A DNA stretch of 64,000 bases from Desulfobulbus sp. Its GTDB lineage: Bacteria; Desulfobacterota; Desulfobulbia; Desulfobulbales; Desulfobulbaceae. The notes beneath the pieces are model-generated. The model ran no database searches. It was not told the origin of the DNA and saw only the letters and a list, made by a program, of their open reading frames with translations. Both the position numbers and the translations under genes were made by a program. How positions within the stretch are numbered: the first letter of the stretch is position 1; every line of letters begins with the position of its first letter. The stretch is taken from the NCBI GenBank assembly GCA_028684915.1, contig JAQUEZ010000001.1, positions 1 to 64,000 on the forward strand, given 5' to 3'. Positions 35,630 through 45,340 of this stretch are shown piece after piece.

Positions 35630-38600
35630 TTAGGCGACAACGGCAAAATCAGAGGCTGTTATCGTTGCCTTATTGCTCAAGGTTGCAAACTGAACAGCAA
35701 CGCCTTCCCCACTACCGTCTGTGTCGTAGAGGAGCGCGCCTGTTGTCGTGTTGTAGAGAATGTAGTCATTCTTGTCAACCGCGGCTCCTGATTCAGAAGC
35801 CTGGAAGTTAGCCGAGGCAAGCTCACCTGTGGAGAGCTTGAAGAATACTGTTTGATCCAAACGAATTGTATCGTCAGTAGCGTTAAACCCAACAATTGTG
35901 TCTATATTTGCCGATTCATCGAGAGCAGTGTTGAAAATAAAAACATCCCTGCCGGTACCACCATTCAAGGTATCGTTCCCTTTGCCGCCGTTCAATACAT
36001 CATTACCGCCGTTACCAACTAGCTTGTTGGCACCACTATTGCCGGTCATTGCATTAGCCAAACCATTACCGGTTCCATTAATGGATTTAATCCCAGTAAG
36101 AACCAGATTCTCAACATTTGCCGCAAGCGACCACGAAAGACTAGCGTTGACCGTATCGATTCCTGCAGCGGTAGCCTCTATGGTCCTATCCCTGCCATTA
36201 TCGACAAAGTAAGTATCGTTTCCACGACCGCCACGTAGCACGTCGACACCGGCGCCACCGTTGAGGATATCGTTGCCGGAACCTCCATTGAGCACATCAT
36301 TGCCGCCGTTACCAATTAATTTATTGGCACCGCTGTTCCCGGTTATTGTATTGGCTAAGCCGTTACCGGTTCCATTGATGGATTTTGTTCCAGTGAGAAT
36401 CAATTTTTCAATATTTGCCGCAAGTGACCACGAAAGACTAGCGTTGACCGTATCGATTCCTGCAGCGGTAGCCTCTATGGTCCTATCCCTGCCATTATCG
36501 ACAAAGTAAGTATCGTTTCCACGGCCGCCACGTAGCACGTCGACACCGACGCCACCGTTGAGGATATCGTTGCCGGAACCCCCATTGAGCACATCATTGC
36601 CGCCGTTACCAATTAATTTATTGGCACCGCTGTTCCCGGTTATTGTATTGGCTAAGCCGTTACCGGTTCCATTGATGGATTTTGTTCCAGTGAGAATCAA
36701 TTTTTCAATATTTGCCGCAAGTGACCACGAAAGACTAGCGTTGACCGTATCGATTCCTGCAGCGGTAGCCTCTATGGTCTTATCTTTGGCATTGTCGACC
36801 TTGTAGGTATCATTGCCCAAGCCACCTATCAGGGTGTCAGTACCAGCCCCTCCATCCAGGACGTCATTACCGTCACCACCATTCAGCACATCGTTCCCGG
36901 CAGCGCCTTTTAGCAAATCATTGCCACCATTTCCGACCAGCTTATTGGCGCCACTGTTGCCGGTTATTGTATTGGCTAAACCGTTACCGGTTCCATTGAT
37001 GGATTCTGTCCCGGTAAGGACCATTTTTTCAACATTTGCGGCAAGCGACCACGAAAGGCTGGCGCTGACCATATCGGTTCCTGCAGAGGCAGCCTCTATG
37101 GTCTTGTCGTTGGCATTGTCGACAAAATATGTATCGTTCCCCTGGCCACCCCGCAATACGTCGACACCAGCCCCACCATTCAGGGTATCGTTGCCGGCAC
37201 CTCCATTCAATAGATCATTGCCGCCACTCCCGTACAGTTTGTTAGCGCCACTGTTTCCTGTTAGTGCATTTGCCAGTTCATTCCCCGTGCCATGTATGGC
37301 CTTGGTTCCGGAGAGGACCAAATTTTCAACATTCGCGGCAAGCGTCCAAGTGATGGTGGAATTGACGGTATCGCGCCCTTCTCCCGATGCTTCAGAAATG
37401 CGGTCCCCAATGTTGTCAACGAAATAAGTGTCGTTACCCGAACCACCTGTCATGGAATCCGCATCGGCCCCCCCATTCAATATATCGTTGCCGGCAAGGC
37501 CATACAAAGCATCCTTCCCGGCAAGACCTTTTAAAACATTGGCTTGAGCATTCCCAGTAAGGGTGTTGGCCAAATCGTTACCCGTTCCATTGATAGCCTG
37601 CGTACCAATCAGGACCAATTTTTCAATGTTGGCGGCAAGCGTCCACGTGAAATCTGAATGGACCGTGTCAGAACCGGCACCCGAAGCTTCCGTGGTTGTA
37701 TCCCTTGTATTATCAACGATATAGAGATCATCCCCTTGCCCGCCGACCATGGAGTCGACGCCACCACCACCGATCAAGGTATCGTTCCCGTCCAAGCCCT
37801 TCAGGGTATTACTGTTACTGTTTCCCGTGATGATATTATCAATATTGTTTCCGGTGCCATCAATGGCAGCTGAACCAGTAAGGGTTAAATTTTCCACATA
37901 GCATGAGGCGGTCCCATCGCCATAAGCCGTCGATAAAGTGTAGCTGAACGGTGCCCTTATCGTATCATTGCCGCCATTTAAATTTTCAATGACAATATCA
38001 TCTTCAGAAGTGAGGTTATACACATCATCACTATTCCCGTACCGGAGTATGGTCGGGTTAGTTTCATCATCGTAGATGTAGATGGATCTTGATGCGTTGG
38101 CTATGGTTGCATTGACAGGGGTATCGAGGGTAAAATAAAATCGTTCATCACCCTCATCCCAGGCGTCCTGTCTCAGTTCCACCCGCACAACCTTAGTCGT
38201 CTCTCCAGCAGCAAATAGCAAATTACCTGAAATTCCAACAAAATCATAGTGATCTGCTGTCCCAGATCCAGTTGCATAATTCACACTGACCGCGCTCGGA
38301 CTCGGTGCGTTCAGACTCACCACCATGTCTACATAACTGTCACCCTCACCAACCACCATATCGGAAACTTTGATCGTTGGCTGATTGGCGGCCGTTGTGT
38401 CACTCAACCCTATCGTGGCAACCGCAGTGCCGTCGAAAATACTGGCATTAACCGCGTCACTTAAGGTAAAATTGAAGGTTTCCTCGCTCTCGGCAAACGC
38501 ATCATCGGTTATATCAATGATCACGGTCTGCGCTGATTCCCCGGGAGCAAAAGTCAACTTACCACTGGTTGCACTATAGTCGCTACCGGCTTGGGCTGTC

Positions 38601-40435
38601 CCGTTGCTGGTTGCGTAGTTCACTTCGATGGTACTGTTACTCGAACCACCGGTCCTACCATTAAGCGTTACCACAAAGGTTGCAGTCCCAGCCTTTTCGT
38701 CCACAACCACATCATCGACGTAAAGTTGAGGGGTCTCCACGTTCGCCTCATCATCAATGATACTGATCATGGCTGAAGATTGGGCTAACTTGGCATTTAC
38801 TGGGGTATCTAGATTGAACCAGAAACGTTCATATCCCTCATCCCAGGTGTCCTGTCTCAATTCCACCCGCACAACCTTAGTCGTCTCTCCAGCAGCAAAT
38901 AGCAAATTGCCTGAAATTCCAACAAAATCATAGTGATCTGCTGTCCCAGATCCAGTTGCATAATTCACACTGACCGCGCTCGTACTCGGTGCATTCAGGC
39001 TCACCACCATATCCACACAGCTATCGCCTTCGCCTACCACCATATCGGAAACTTTGATCGTTGGCTGATTGGCGACCGTTGTGTCACTCAACCCTATCGT
39101 GGCAACCGCAGTGCCGTCGAAAATACTGGCATTAACCGCGTCACTTAAGGTAAAATTGAAGGTTTCCTCGCTCTCGGCAAACGCATCATCGGTTATATCA
39201 ACGATCACGGTCTGCGCTGATTCCCCGGGAGCAAAAGTCAACTCACCACTGGTTGCACTATAGTCGCTACCGACTTGGGCTGTCCCGTTGCTGGTTGCGT
39301 AGTTCACTTCGATGGTACTGTTACTCGAACCACCGGTCCTACCATTAAGCATTACCACAAAAGTTGCAGTCCCAGCCTTCTCATCAACCACCACATCATC
39401 GACGTAAAGTTGGGGGGTCTCTACGTTCGCCTCATCATCAATGATACTGATCATGGCTGAAGATTGGGCTAACTTGGCATTTACTGGGGTATCTAGATTG
39501 AACCAAAAACGTTCATATCCCTCATCCCAGGTGTCCTGTCTCAATTCCACCCGCACAACCTTAGTCGTCTCTCCAGCAGCAAATAGCAAATCACCTGAAA
39601 TTCCAACAAAATCATAGTGATCTGCTGTCCCAGATCCAGTTGCATAATTCACACTGACCGCGCTCGGACTCGGTGCGTTCAGACTCACCACCATGTCTAC
39701 ATAACTGTCACCCTCACCAACCACCATATCGGAAACTTTGATCGTTGGCTGATTGGCGGCCGTTGTGTCACTCAACCCTATCGTGGCAACCGCAGTGCCG
39801 TCGAAAATACTGGCATTAACCGCGTCACTTAAGGTAAAATTGAAGGTTTCCTCGCTCTCGGCAAACGCATCATCGGTTATATCAATGATCACGGTCTGCG
39901 CTGATTCCCCGGGAGCAAAAGTCAACTTACCACTGGTTGCACTATAGTCGCTACCGGCTTGGGCTGTCCCGTTGCTGGTTGCGTAGTTCACTTCGATGGT
40001 ACTGTTACTCGAACCACCGGTCCTACCATTAAGCGTTACCACAAAGGTTGCAGTCCCAGCCTTTTCGTCCACAACCACATCATCGACGTAAAGTTGAGGG
40101 GTCTCCACGTTCGCCTCATCATCAATGATACTGATCATGGCTGAAGATTGGGCTAACTTGGCATTTACTGGGGTATCTAGATTGAACCAGAAACGTTCAT
40201 ATCCCTCATCCCAGGTGTCCTGTCTCAATTCCACCCGCACAACCTTAGTCGTCTCTCCAGCAGCAAATAGCAAATTGCCTGAAATTCCAACAAAATCATA
40301 GTGATCTGCTGTCCCAGATCCAGTTGCATAATTCACACTGACCGCGCTCGTACTCGCCTCACTCAGGCTCACCACCATATCCACATAGCTATCGCCTTCG
40401 CCAACCACCATATCGGAAACTTTGATTGAAACCAC
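35630..40435 (-). CDS. Large Calx-beta / RTX calcium-binding secreted protein
   Basis: A 1601-residue protein with no signal peptide, as expected for type I secretion. Residues 1 to about 800 are seven Calx-beta domains arranged A-B-A-B-A-B-A, where the A+B unit is 228 residues. Residues about 870-1540 are RTX nonapeptides ([17 protein letters not shown] and variants) interleaved with beta units reading [19 protein letters not shown] and [11 protein letters not shown], in a 99-residue period. The C-terminus has [18 protein letters not shown] and ends SDFAVVA, the usual RTX secretion-signal region. Start is GTG with GGGGG 5 nt upstream. The likely exporter is encoded at 28475-33386. The protein is probably an extracellular adhesin or surface layer-like protein; no enzymatic domain is visible. 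Confidence 0.92.
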   Translation of the reverse strand: MVSIKVSDMVVGEGDSYVDMVVSLSEASTSAVSVNYATGSGTADHYDFVGISGNLLFAAGETTKVVRVELRQDTWDEGYERFWFNLDTPVNAKLAQSSAMISIIDDEANVETPQLYVDDVVVDEKAGTATFVVTLNGRTGGSSNSTIEVNYATSNGTAQAGSDYSATSGKLTFAPGESAQTVIIDITDDAFAESEETFNFTLSDAVNASIFDGTAVATIGLSDTTAANQPTIKVSDMVVGEGDSYVDMVVSLNAPSPSAVSVNYATGSGTADHYDFVGISGDLLFAAGETTKVVRVELRQDTWDEGYERFWFNLDTPVNAKLAQSSAMISIIDDEANVETPQLYVDDVVVDEKAGTATFVVMLNGRTGGSSNSTIEVNYATSNGTAQVGSDYSATSGELTFAPGESAQTVIVDITDDAFAESEETFNFTLSDAVNASIFDGTAVATIGLSDTTVANQPTIKVSDMVVGEGDSCVDMVVSLNAPSTSAVSVNYATGSGTADHYDFVGISGNLLFAAGETTKVVRVELRQDTWDEGYERFWFNLDTPVNAKLAQSSAMISIIDDEANVETPQLYVDDVVVDEKAGTATFVVTLNGRTGGSSNSTIEVNYATSNGTAQAGSDYSATSGKLTFAPGESAQTVIIDITDDAFAESEETFNFTLSDAVNASIFDGTAVATIGLSDTTAANQPTIKVSDMVVGEGDSYVDMVVSLNAPSPSAVSVNYATGSGTADHYDFVGISGNLLFAAGETTKVVRVELRQDAWDEGDERFYFTLDTPVNATIANASRSIYIYDDETNPTILRYGNSDDVYNLTSEDDIVIENLNGGNDTIRAPFSYTLSTAYGDGTASCYVENLTLTGSAAIDGTGNNIDNIITGNSNSNTLKGLDGNDTLIGGGGVDSMVGGQGDDLYIVDNTRDTTTEASGAGSDTVHSDFTWTLAANIEKLVLIGTQAINGTGNDLANTLTGNAQANVLKGLAGKDALYGLAGNDILNGGADADSMTGGSGNDTYFVDNIGDRISEASGEGRDTVNSTITWTLAANVENLVLSGTKAIHGTGNELANALTGNSGANKLYGSGGNDLLNGGAGNDTLNGGAGVDVLRGGQGNDTYFVDNANDKTIEAASAGTDMVSASLSWSLAANVEKMVLTGTESINGTGNGLANTITGNSGANKLVGNGGNDLLKGAAGNDVLNGGDGNDVLDGGAGTDTLIGGLGNDTYKVDNAKDKTIEATAAGIDTVNASLSWSLAANIEKLILTGTKSINGTGNGLANTITGNSGANKLIGNGGNDVLNGGSGNDILNGGVGVDVLRGGRGNDTYFVDNGRDRTIEATAAGIDTVNASLSWSLAANIEKLILTGTKSINGTGNGLANTITGNSGANKLIGNGGNDVLNGGSGNDILNGGAGVDVLRGGRGNDTYFVDNGRDRTIEATAAGIDTVNASLSWSLAANVENLVLTGIKSINGTGNGLANAMTGNSGANKLVGNGGNDVLNGGKGNDTLNGGTGRDVFIFNTALDESANIDTIVGFNATDDTIRLDQTVFFKLSTGELASANFQASESGAAVDKNDYILYNTTTGALLYDTDGSGEGVAVQFATLSNKATITASDFAVVA
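36100..36800 (-). repeat. 297-bp tandem repeat in the RTX region
   Basis: Two copies of a 297-bp unit (phase-matched at 36261 and 36558) are almost identical in DNA, and a more diverged copy lies on either side. The unit encodes 99 residues with two RTX nonapeptide blocks and one beta unit. The very low divergence indicates recent duplication or gene conversion. Confidence 0.85.
38050..40430 (-). repeat. 684-bp tandem repeat encoding Calx-beta pairs
   Basis: The 228-codon A+B Calx-beta unit is repeated three times, followed by a fourth A half. Phase-matched points are 38249, 38933 and 39617 (spacing exactly 684). Copies differ at only a few positions visible by eye, some of them synonymous. 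This could allow copy-number change by recombination and could also cause assembly collapse. Confidence 0.92.
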
Positions 40436-41062
40436 AAGTACCCCCTTGATTTGATTACAACGACAGGATGCAAAATATTAAAAACACATAAACAGATTGC
40501 TCAATCTAAAACTAAAAAAATAATTCATAATATTTAACAATCACTTTCATATGCAAAAAATCACATCCATCTGATATTTTTCCGACATAATTAAACACAA
40601 CATCAAGCACTTTAGCAACTAATTGATGACATTTTTCATTAGGTAAATACACCTAGCCACAAAGTGGCACTTCTCCCAACGAAATTTGAATTCACCTAAC
40701 AAAAAACAAACAATCAACAGGTGTATCGACAGCCCGATTTGCACTGACTGTAGCCAAATTTCAAACTCTCCGGCCACAAGGATAAATTCGATTTGAAATT
40801 GATCAATAAACTTGACGCCAATCTATTTGCTGAGAGGCCAACAAAAAAACGCCCACCGAACAATTGCCCAGCTGATATTTCAGCCTAAATTCGTCGAACA
40901 AAAAGGGAGGAAAAACTAGTTCTCGATTGCTTGCAATCAATAGTTGCATGCGTAGCCTTTGACGAGGAAGACACGTACTGTGTTCAACTCCAAATGACGA
41001 CATCGTAAAATCGATTCCCATTATATCGAGAAGCGTGTTTGACCACAGAGTATGGGGCTGGG
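40436..41062. other. AT-rich stretch upstream of the RTX gene
   Basis: About 630 bp without a supported gene. The 200 bp nearest the RTX start are very AT-rich with long A and T runs, as expected for a promoter or silencer-bound region. A 72-codon minus-strand frame at 40803-41021 has no recognisable motif. Multiple near-consensus -10 strings make promoter choice unsafe. Confidence 0.4.
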
Positions 41063-42178
41063 CTACCCAACCGACCGATCAAGCATTGCCGGCAGGCCAC
41101 CCTGCGCCTCCGGGATAAACCCAAAGACTTCGCGCCAAATGGTATCGTTTTCCATACAAAAATAGATACAGGTTCTGGTGTGCGCGTGTTGGCGTAGCCG
41201 CTCGAGAATAACTTTATACATCTCCACCCGCTGGCTGCGGAAATAACGCCGTTTTCCATCTAAACCGTCGATGAATTCCTGATAAAAAAAGCGGGACTGG
41301 GGAAATCGGTCGGCAGCAATGCTTTTCAGTGCGGGTAAGTACCTGAGCGCCCCCATGCTAATCCAAGCGATCGACTCGGCTGGGACCACCGCAAAAAGGC
41401 GATCAATGGTAGAGCGGTACCCTTCCTCCCAGCCGTCATGGAGAATAATCGGATCAAAGTGAAAGGCGAGCTGATAGCCCCATTCGGCACACTGCGCAGC
41501 CGCAGCCAAACGCTCCTCCAGAGTCGCAGTGCGGATCTCCTCCCTGCCCATGATTGGCGGGCTGTTGAGTGACCAGGCAACCAAAGTACGACCGCGATGG
41601 TCAAGGCCTTGGAGGTTCTTGATATTGACACTTTTGGATTTTAACTCGAGCACCGCGTTGGTGCGCCTGGCCATGTATTCAACCAACTTGGGACTCAGGT
41701 GGGTGAGATTGTCCAGGGCCAGACTATCAGTGAACTCGCCGGTACCGATGCGGAAGAAACGCTCCGGTTCGGTATCCAGCCCCTGATCGAGTTCGGCAAA
41801 AAGGTCCTCGACATTGACGAAAAAACTGAGCCAGGGATTATTAAGATAAGCCTGAAGGATGCAATAGACGCAATCCATGGGACAGTTCATGCCGATGTTC
41901 AACACCTGATAGTTGCAACAGCGGTACTCGCGCGTACCGGGACAAGGCTTGAAAAACGTCCCTCGATTGCGACACAACAACAGGTGATGTTTACCGGCGG
42001 TGAGGTTGAACGGATATTCTCCTTCAATAACAGGAACGCCTCGTTCTCTCACTATGGTCACTGGCAGATTCGCCCGGGCAATGATCTCTTGGGTATAGGG
42101 GAGCTCAAGGCAATCCTCGGCCACATGGAGCTGGGTGACGAAACGGCCAGGGTCACCATAGGAGGGGGGTTGATTCAC
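41063..42178 (-). CDS. SPL-family radical SAM protein
   Basis: A 371-residue radical SAM protein related to spore photoproduct lyase. The cluster motif is CPMDCVYC (Cys 99, 103 and 106; CX3CX2C), the spacing typical of the SPL family. Flanking CCNYQVLNIGMN, GTGEFTDSLALD, ELKSKS and AWSLNSP also fit. In non-spore-formers such proteins are of uncertain role; DNA photoproduct repair is possible but unproven. The start is GTG without a clear ribosome site, 14 bp after the glycosyltransferase stop, so the two are probably cotranscribed. Confidence 0.9.
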   Translation of the reverse strand: MNQPPSYGDPGRFVTQLHVAEDCLELPYTQEIIARANLPVTIVRERGVPVIEGEYPFNLTAGKHHLLLCRNRGTFFKPCPGTREYRCCNYQVLNIGMNCPMDCVYCILQAYLNNPWLSFFVNVEDLFAELDQGLDTEPERFFRIGTGEFTDSLALDNLTHLSPKLVEYMARRTNAVLELKSKSVNIKNLQGLDHRGRTLVAWSLNSPPIMGREEIRTATLEERLAAAAQCAEWGYQLAFHFDPIILHDGWEEGYRSTIDRLFAVVPAESIAWISMGALRYLPALKSIAADRFPQSRFFYQEFIDGLDGKRRYFRSQRVEMYKVILERLRQHAHTRTCIYFCMENDTIWREVFGFIPEAQGGLPAMLDRSVG

Positions 42179-42192
42179 AGAGTCGGTACCGG

Positions 42193-43044
42193 TTAATGTT
42201 GGTGTTGATGTTGATGTTGATAATATTGTGCCAGATGCTGATAGCGCAAACCTTCTTCGGGACGTCCGTGTTTATTACATCCCTGCCCGTAAATGGTGCA
42301 CTTACGAACCAGTTCAGTTAGAGCTGCCAGGTGCTGATCGGGTGTAAGAACCTCCGAGTCAAGCAGGTTACACAGGGAACGAATTCGATACACATCCATA
42401 CCCATGCGGTGGATTACCGACAACTGGTCATCGCGCCCTCCATCCTTGCCGGTCAGCGCTTCCCCCACCAAGTGAAAGGGTTCCCTGCACCCCACCCGTA
42501 GCCAGAGATCGTAATCTTCGCAGCAGGGCAGCGTTTCATCAAAAAAGCCGTAACGTGTAAAAAGCTCGCGTCGCACCATGGTTGTCGACATCCCGACTAC
42601 ACACATTGCCAGGCTTGCCTGAAAGATGTCGCCGTCGGGAGGATCATGTTTTTTCTTTTGATTGACCCGTTGACCGTTACGGAACCATCTCTCCCGGGTA
42701 TGGGAGATGAGTATTTTGGGATTGGCAGCCATGGCAGCTGCCTGCAGGGCAAGCTTTTGCGGTAGCCACCAGTCATCGGAGTCAAGAAAAGCAAACAACG
42801 CACCTCTTGCCGCCTGGATACCGCTATTGCGGGCGGCAGCAGCCCCACGATTCTCCTGATGCACAAGGTGCAGTGGGATGGTCGAATTGGCGGCAATTCG
42901 CTCAACAACGGCAATGGTGTCGTCGCTGGAGCCGTCATCGACCACAATTACCTCATCACAGGGCATCCGTTGTTTGAGCACCGAGGCAAGGGATCGCTCC
43001 AGATAGGCAGCCCGGTTATAGGTGGGAAGGATGACGGATATCAC
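42193..43044 (-). CDS. Family 2 glycosyltransferase with a Gln-His repeat tail
   Basis: A 283-residue soluble GT-A enzyme: ISVILPTYNRAAYL at the start, VVDDGSSDDT near 35, and the DSDD metal-binding motif in FAFLDSDDWW near 90. It probably adds a sugar to a surface glycan. The last residues are four Gln-His pairs, encoded by a short TGTTGA-type microsatellite on the plus strand (about 42195-42222). Start is GTG, with GAGG about 10 nt upstream. Cotranscribed with the radical SAM gene. Confidence 0.88.
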   Translation of the reverse strand: MISVILPTYNRAAYLERSLASVLKQRMPCDEVIVVDDGSSDDTIAVVERIAANSTIPLHLVHQENRGAAAARNSGIQAARGALFAFLDSDDWWLPQKLALQAAAMAANPKILISHTRERWFRNGQRVNQKKKHDPPDGDIFQASLAMCVVGMSTTMVRRELFTRYGFFDETLPCCEDYDLWLRVGCREPFHLVGEALTGKDGGRDDQLSVIHRMGMDVYRIRSLCNLLDSEVLTPDQHLAALTELVRKCTIYGQGCNKHGRPEEGLRYQHLAQYYQHQHQHQH

Positions 43045-43092
43045 AATTTTTTGCCTCGTCCGCAGAATCTGTGGGTAAATTTTTGATATTTA

Positions 43093-43249
43093 GCCCCAGA
43101 ACCTGAGCCCCGCCGGAGGTAAAGGTGTGGGGGCGCCCGCCGCCCCGTCACCCTTGCCACCTTCAGGTGGAGCGTGGAGGCTCGGCTCTGTCAAGGCTGT
43201 GCGCACAGCGCACACCCGCAGGGCTTGGCCTTGATAGAGTTGGGGCTCC
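43093..43249. other. Highly structured intergenic element (possible ncRNA or mobile repeat)
   Basis: Three adjacent foldable units. The first (43121-43155) pairs AAAGGTG..GGGGCG with CGCCCC..CACCCTT around CCCGC. The second (43157-43170) is CCACC-TTCA-GGTGG. The third (43176-43249) is a long arm closing GGAG..CTCTGTCAAGGC with GCCTTGATAGAG..CTCC, and inside it sit two small hairpins, TGTGCGC-ACA-GCGCACA and CCC-GCA-GGG. It is GC-rich against AT-richer flanks. No known RNA family was matched; the SRP and 6S signatures were looked for and not found. Strand is unknown. Confidence 0.6.
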
Positions 43250-43794
43250 ATGCTACCGAACGCACCGTACTAAAAAACGGTGCATAGGGTTTAGTCAACG
43301 ACCGATCCCAATGCATCTGCTCGGATTTGACATAGAAAAACACACTAAAACAATGCTTTGCGGTTCAGAATGTTGCCGACCAACCCACACATTCTGCGGA
43401 GGAACCAATTTTCTGAGCCCTTTGTTCTCCGGCAACAGCGTTATGGACAAGAGCGCGACCAATTTAGACTGGCGGTTTGCCGACGGTATAGTATACTAAA
43501 CGCTTTCAACAATCTGAATCCGTGACGACAGAATGCGTGGGTAAAGCTCATTTGGTCGCATTTGCAGCACAAGAGCGACAGCTTTCTTCCAATTCCCAGC
43601 TTCACCTACTGCCCTTCGGGGCATCCGTCCGTGCACCACCTTCACCTTCATAACTAACCGATAATCATTATTTTAATCGGATAGCTACCGAATACGAAGC
43701 TACACACGAACGCTCACAGATCCAGGAACGAGTCAGCCCCACCTGCGTCTCAGCGACAATCTGCGGCTACACATCCACTTTATCAGACCAGAGT
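43250..43794. other. Intergenic stretch before the RNase E/G gene
   Basis: No supported gene; a plus-strand open frame through 43125-43499 is a by-product of the structured element. A 7-bp hairpin GCACCGT/ACGGTGC lies at 43262-43283 and CCGAT/ATCGG at about 43660-43681. This long leader could carry RNase E/G autoregulation, which is known for the enterobacterial enzyme, but no specific motif was seen. Confidence 0.4.
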
Positions 43795-45300
43795 ATGTAC
43801 ACAGACATCCTCATCAATGCAACCTTCTACGAGAACCGGATCGCCCTGGTGGAGAATGGCAACCTGCGTGAATTCCATTTGGAACGGGTCTCGGAGAAAG
43901 GACTGATCGGCAATATTTACCTGGGGCGGGTGGTCCGGGTGCTGCCGGGTATTGATGCGGCTTTTGTCGATATCGGTCTGGAACGTACCGGCTTTCTCTA
44001 TGTGGATGAGGCCCAGTATATTTTTTCCGAAAATTTCCAGCGCCTGATACCGGGTCACAAGCTGCGTTCGGTGCCACCTGCCCATCTGCCCGAAAGCCCT
44101 GCGATCAACGAAATCCTCCATGAAGGCCAGGAAATTCTGGTGCAGATTGCCAAGGAACCCATCGGCTCCAAGGGCGCCCGTCTGACCTGCAACATCACCC
44201 TGCCCTGCCGCAATCTGGTGTTCATGCCACTGACCGACCATATCGGCATCTCGCGCAAGATCGAAGATGAGGTCACCCGTCAGCAGCTGCGCGACAAAAT
44301 CGAGGTCCTCCGGCCGCCGGGTACCGGCTTCATCATGCGCACTGTGGCCGAAAATATCGGCAACGAGGCTCTGGAAGCCGACATGGAATTTCTCCTGCTG
44401 CTCTGGGATGAAATCCTCACCAAGGCGGCAAAGGCACATGCGCCCTGCCTCATCTATAAGGATCTGGACATTATCCTTCGGGCGGTGCGTGATTTTTTCA
44501 CCGAAGAGATCAATGAACTGGTGATCGACAACTACGAGGTCTACGAGCAGCTGCTTTCCTATGCCCAGACCTTTGCCCCGCAACTGCGGGACAAAATTAC
44601 CTATTATAACTCCGACCTGCCGCTCTTTGAGCGTTATGGCGTCGAGGCCGACATCAACAGCGCGCTCGACAAAAAGGTCTGGCTGCGCTCCGGAGGTTAT
44701 ATTATCATCGAGCCAACCGAGGCCTTGACCGTTATTGATGTCAATACCGGCCGCTATGTCGGTGCCCATGATCTGGCCGAAACCATCTTCAAGACCAACA
44801 TGGAGGCGGTACGCGAGATTGCCCACCAGCTGCGGCTACGAAACCTTGGTGGCATCATCATTATCGATTTCATCGATATGGATAACGAGGAGCACCGGGA
44901 GGAGCTGTACGCTGTCTTCCAGGAGGCCATGCGCAACGACAAGAGCAAGGTCAACATCCTCAAGCTCTCTGAGTTCGGCCTGGTACAGATGACCCGTAAA
45001 CGGCTCTCGGAAAGCCTGATGCAGACCATGTGCGAGCCCTGTCTCTACTGCGGCGGCGACGGTTTCATCAAATCACGACGGACTGTCTGCCATGAGATCT
45101 TCCGCAAAATCACCCGCGATGCGCGTAAAATCGGCGGCTCCCACGTCACCATCAAGGTCCATCCTCATATCGCCGACATGCTGCTCAATGAGGAATCCTA
45201 CACCATCGAACAACTGGAACAGCAGACCGGAAAACGGTTCTCCATTATTCCGGTCCCGGAGATGCACATCAAGCGCTACGATGTGATCTGGAACGAATAA
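43795..45300 (+). CDS. rng: Ribonuclease E/G family endoribonuclease
   Basis: A 501-residue RNase G-sized enzyme for mRNA decay and rRNA processing. It starts MYTDILINATFYENRIALVENG. The S1 domain spans about 35-120 (GNIYLGRVVRVLPGIDAAFVDIG). The catalytic DNase I-like part has LTVIDVNTG and IIIIDFIDM with the two metal-binding Asp. The zinc-link motif CEPCLYCGG follows near 410. It lacks the long C-terminal scaffold of RNase E, hence RNase G-like. The M23 gene follows after 40 bp. Confidence 0.96.
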   Translation: MYTDILINATFYENRIALVENGNLREFHLERVSEKGLIGNIYLGRVVRVLPGIDAAFVDIGLERTGFLYVDEAQYIFSENFQRLIPGHKLRSVPPAHLPESPAINEILHEGQEILVQIAKEPIGSKGARLTCNITLPCRNLVFMPLTDHIGISRKIEDEVTRQQLRDKIEVLRPPGTGFIMRTVAENIGNEALEADMEFLLLLWDEILTKAAKAHAPCLIYKDLDIILRAVRDFFTEEINELVIDNYEVYEQLLSYAQTFAPQLRDKITYYNSDLPLFERYGVEADINSALDKKVWLRSGGYIIIEPTEALTVIDVNTGRYVGAHDLAETIFKTNMEAVREIAHQLRLRNLGGIIIIDFIDMDNEEHREELYAVFQEAMRNDKSKVNILKLSEFGLVQMTRKRLSESLMQTMCEPCLYCGGDGFIKSRRTVCHEIFRKITRDARKIGGSHVTIKVHPHIADMLLNEESYTIEQLEQQTGKRFSIIPVPEMHIKRYDVIWNE

Positions 45301-45340
45301 CCATCTCCTTTCGTCAATACAACCAAGCTCTCTTTTCCCC

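Noticed and set aside
38249..40144. Series of identical short plus-strand frames of 61-71 codons
   Set aside because: They recur every 684 bp only because the RTX gene on the other strand is repetitive.
38050..40430. CRISPR-like array
   Set aside because: The repeat unit is 684 bp, fully coding and without spacers.
40803..41021. 72-codon minus-strand frame upstream of the RTX gene
   Set aside because: No motif, no ribosome site and no neighbour support; left as unassigned sequence.
40990..41050. Possible tRNA 3' half (ATCGATTCCC string)
   Set aside because: No acceptor or anticodon stem can be paired around it.
43093..43249. SRP RNA or 6S RNA gene
   Set aside because: The SRP tetraloop signature (GGAAGG with AGCA) is absent and the fold does not resemble the single long 6S hairpin with a central bulge.
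43125..43499. 124-codon plus-strand frame beginning in the structured element
   Set aside because: Its first half is the hairpin element itself and the rest has no coding signature or ribosome site.
43783..44826. 347-codon minus-strand open frame
   Set aside because: Antisense to the RNase E/G gene, which has every expected motif.
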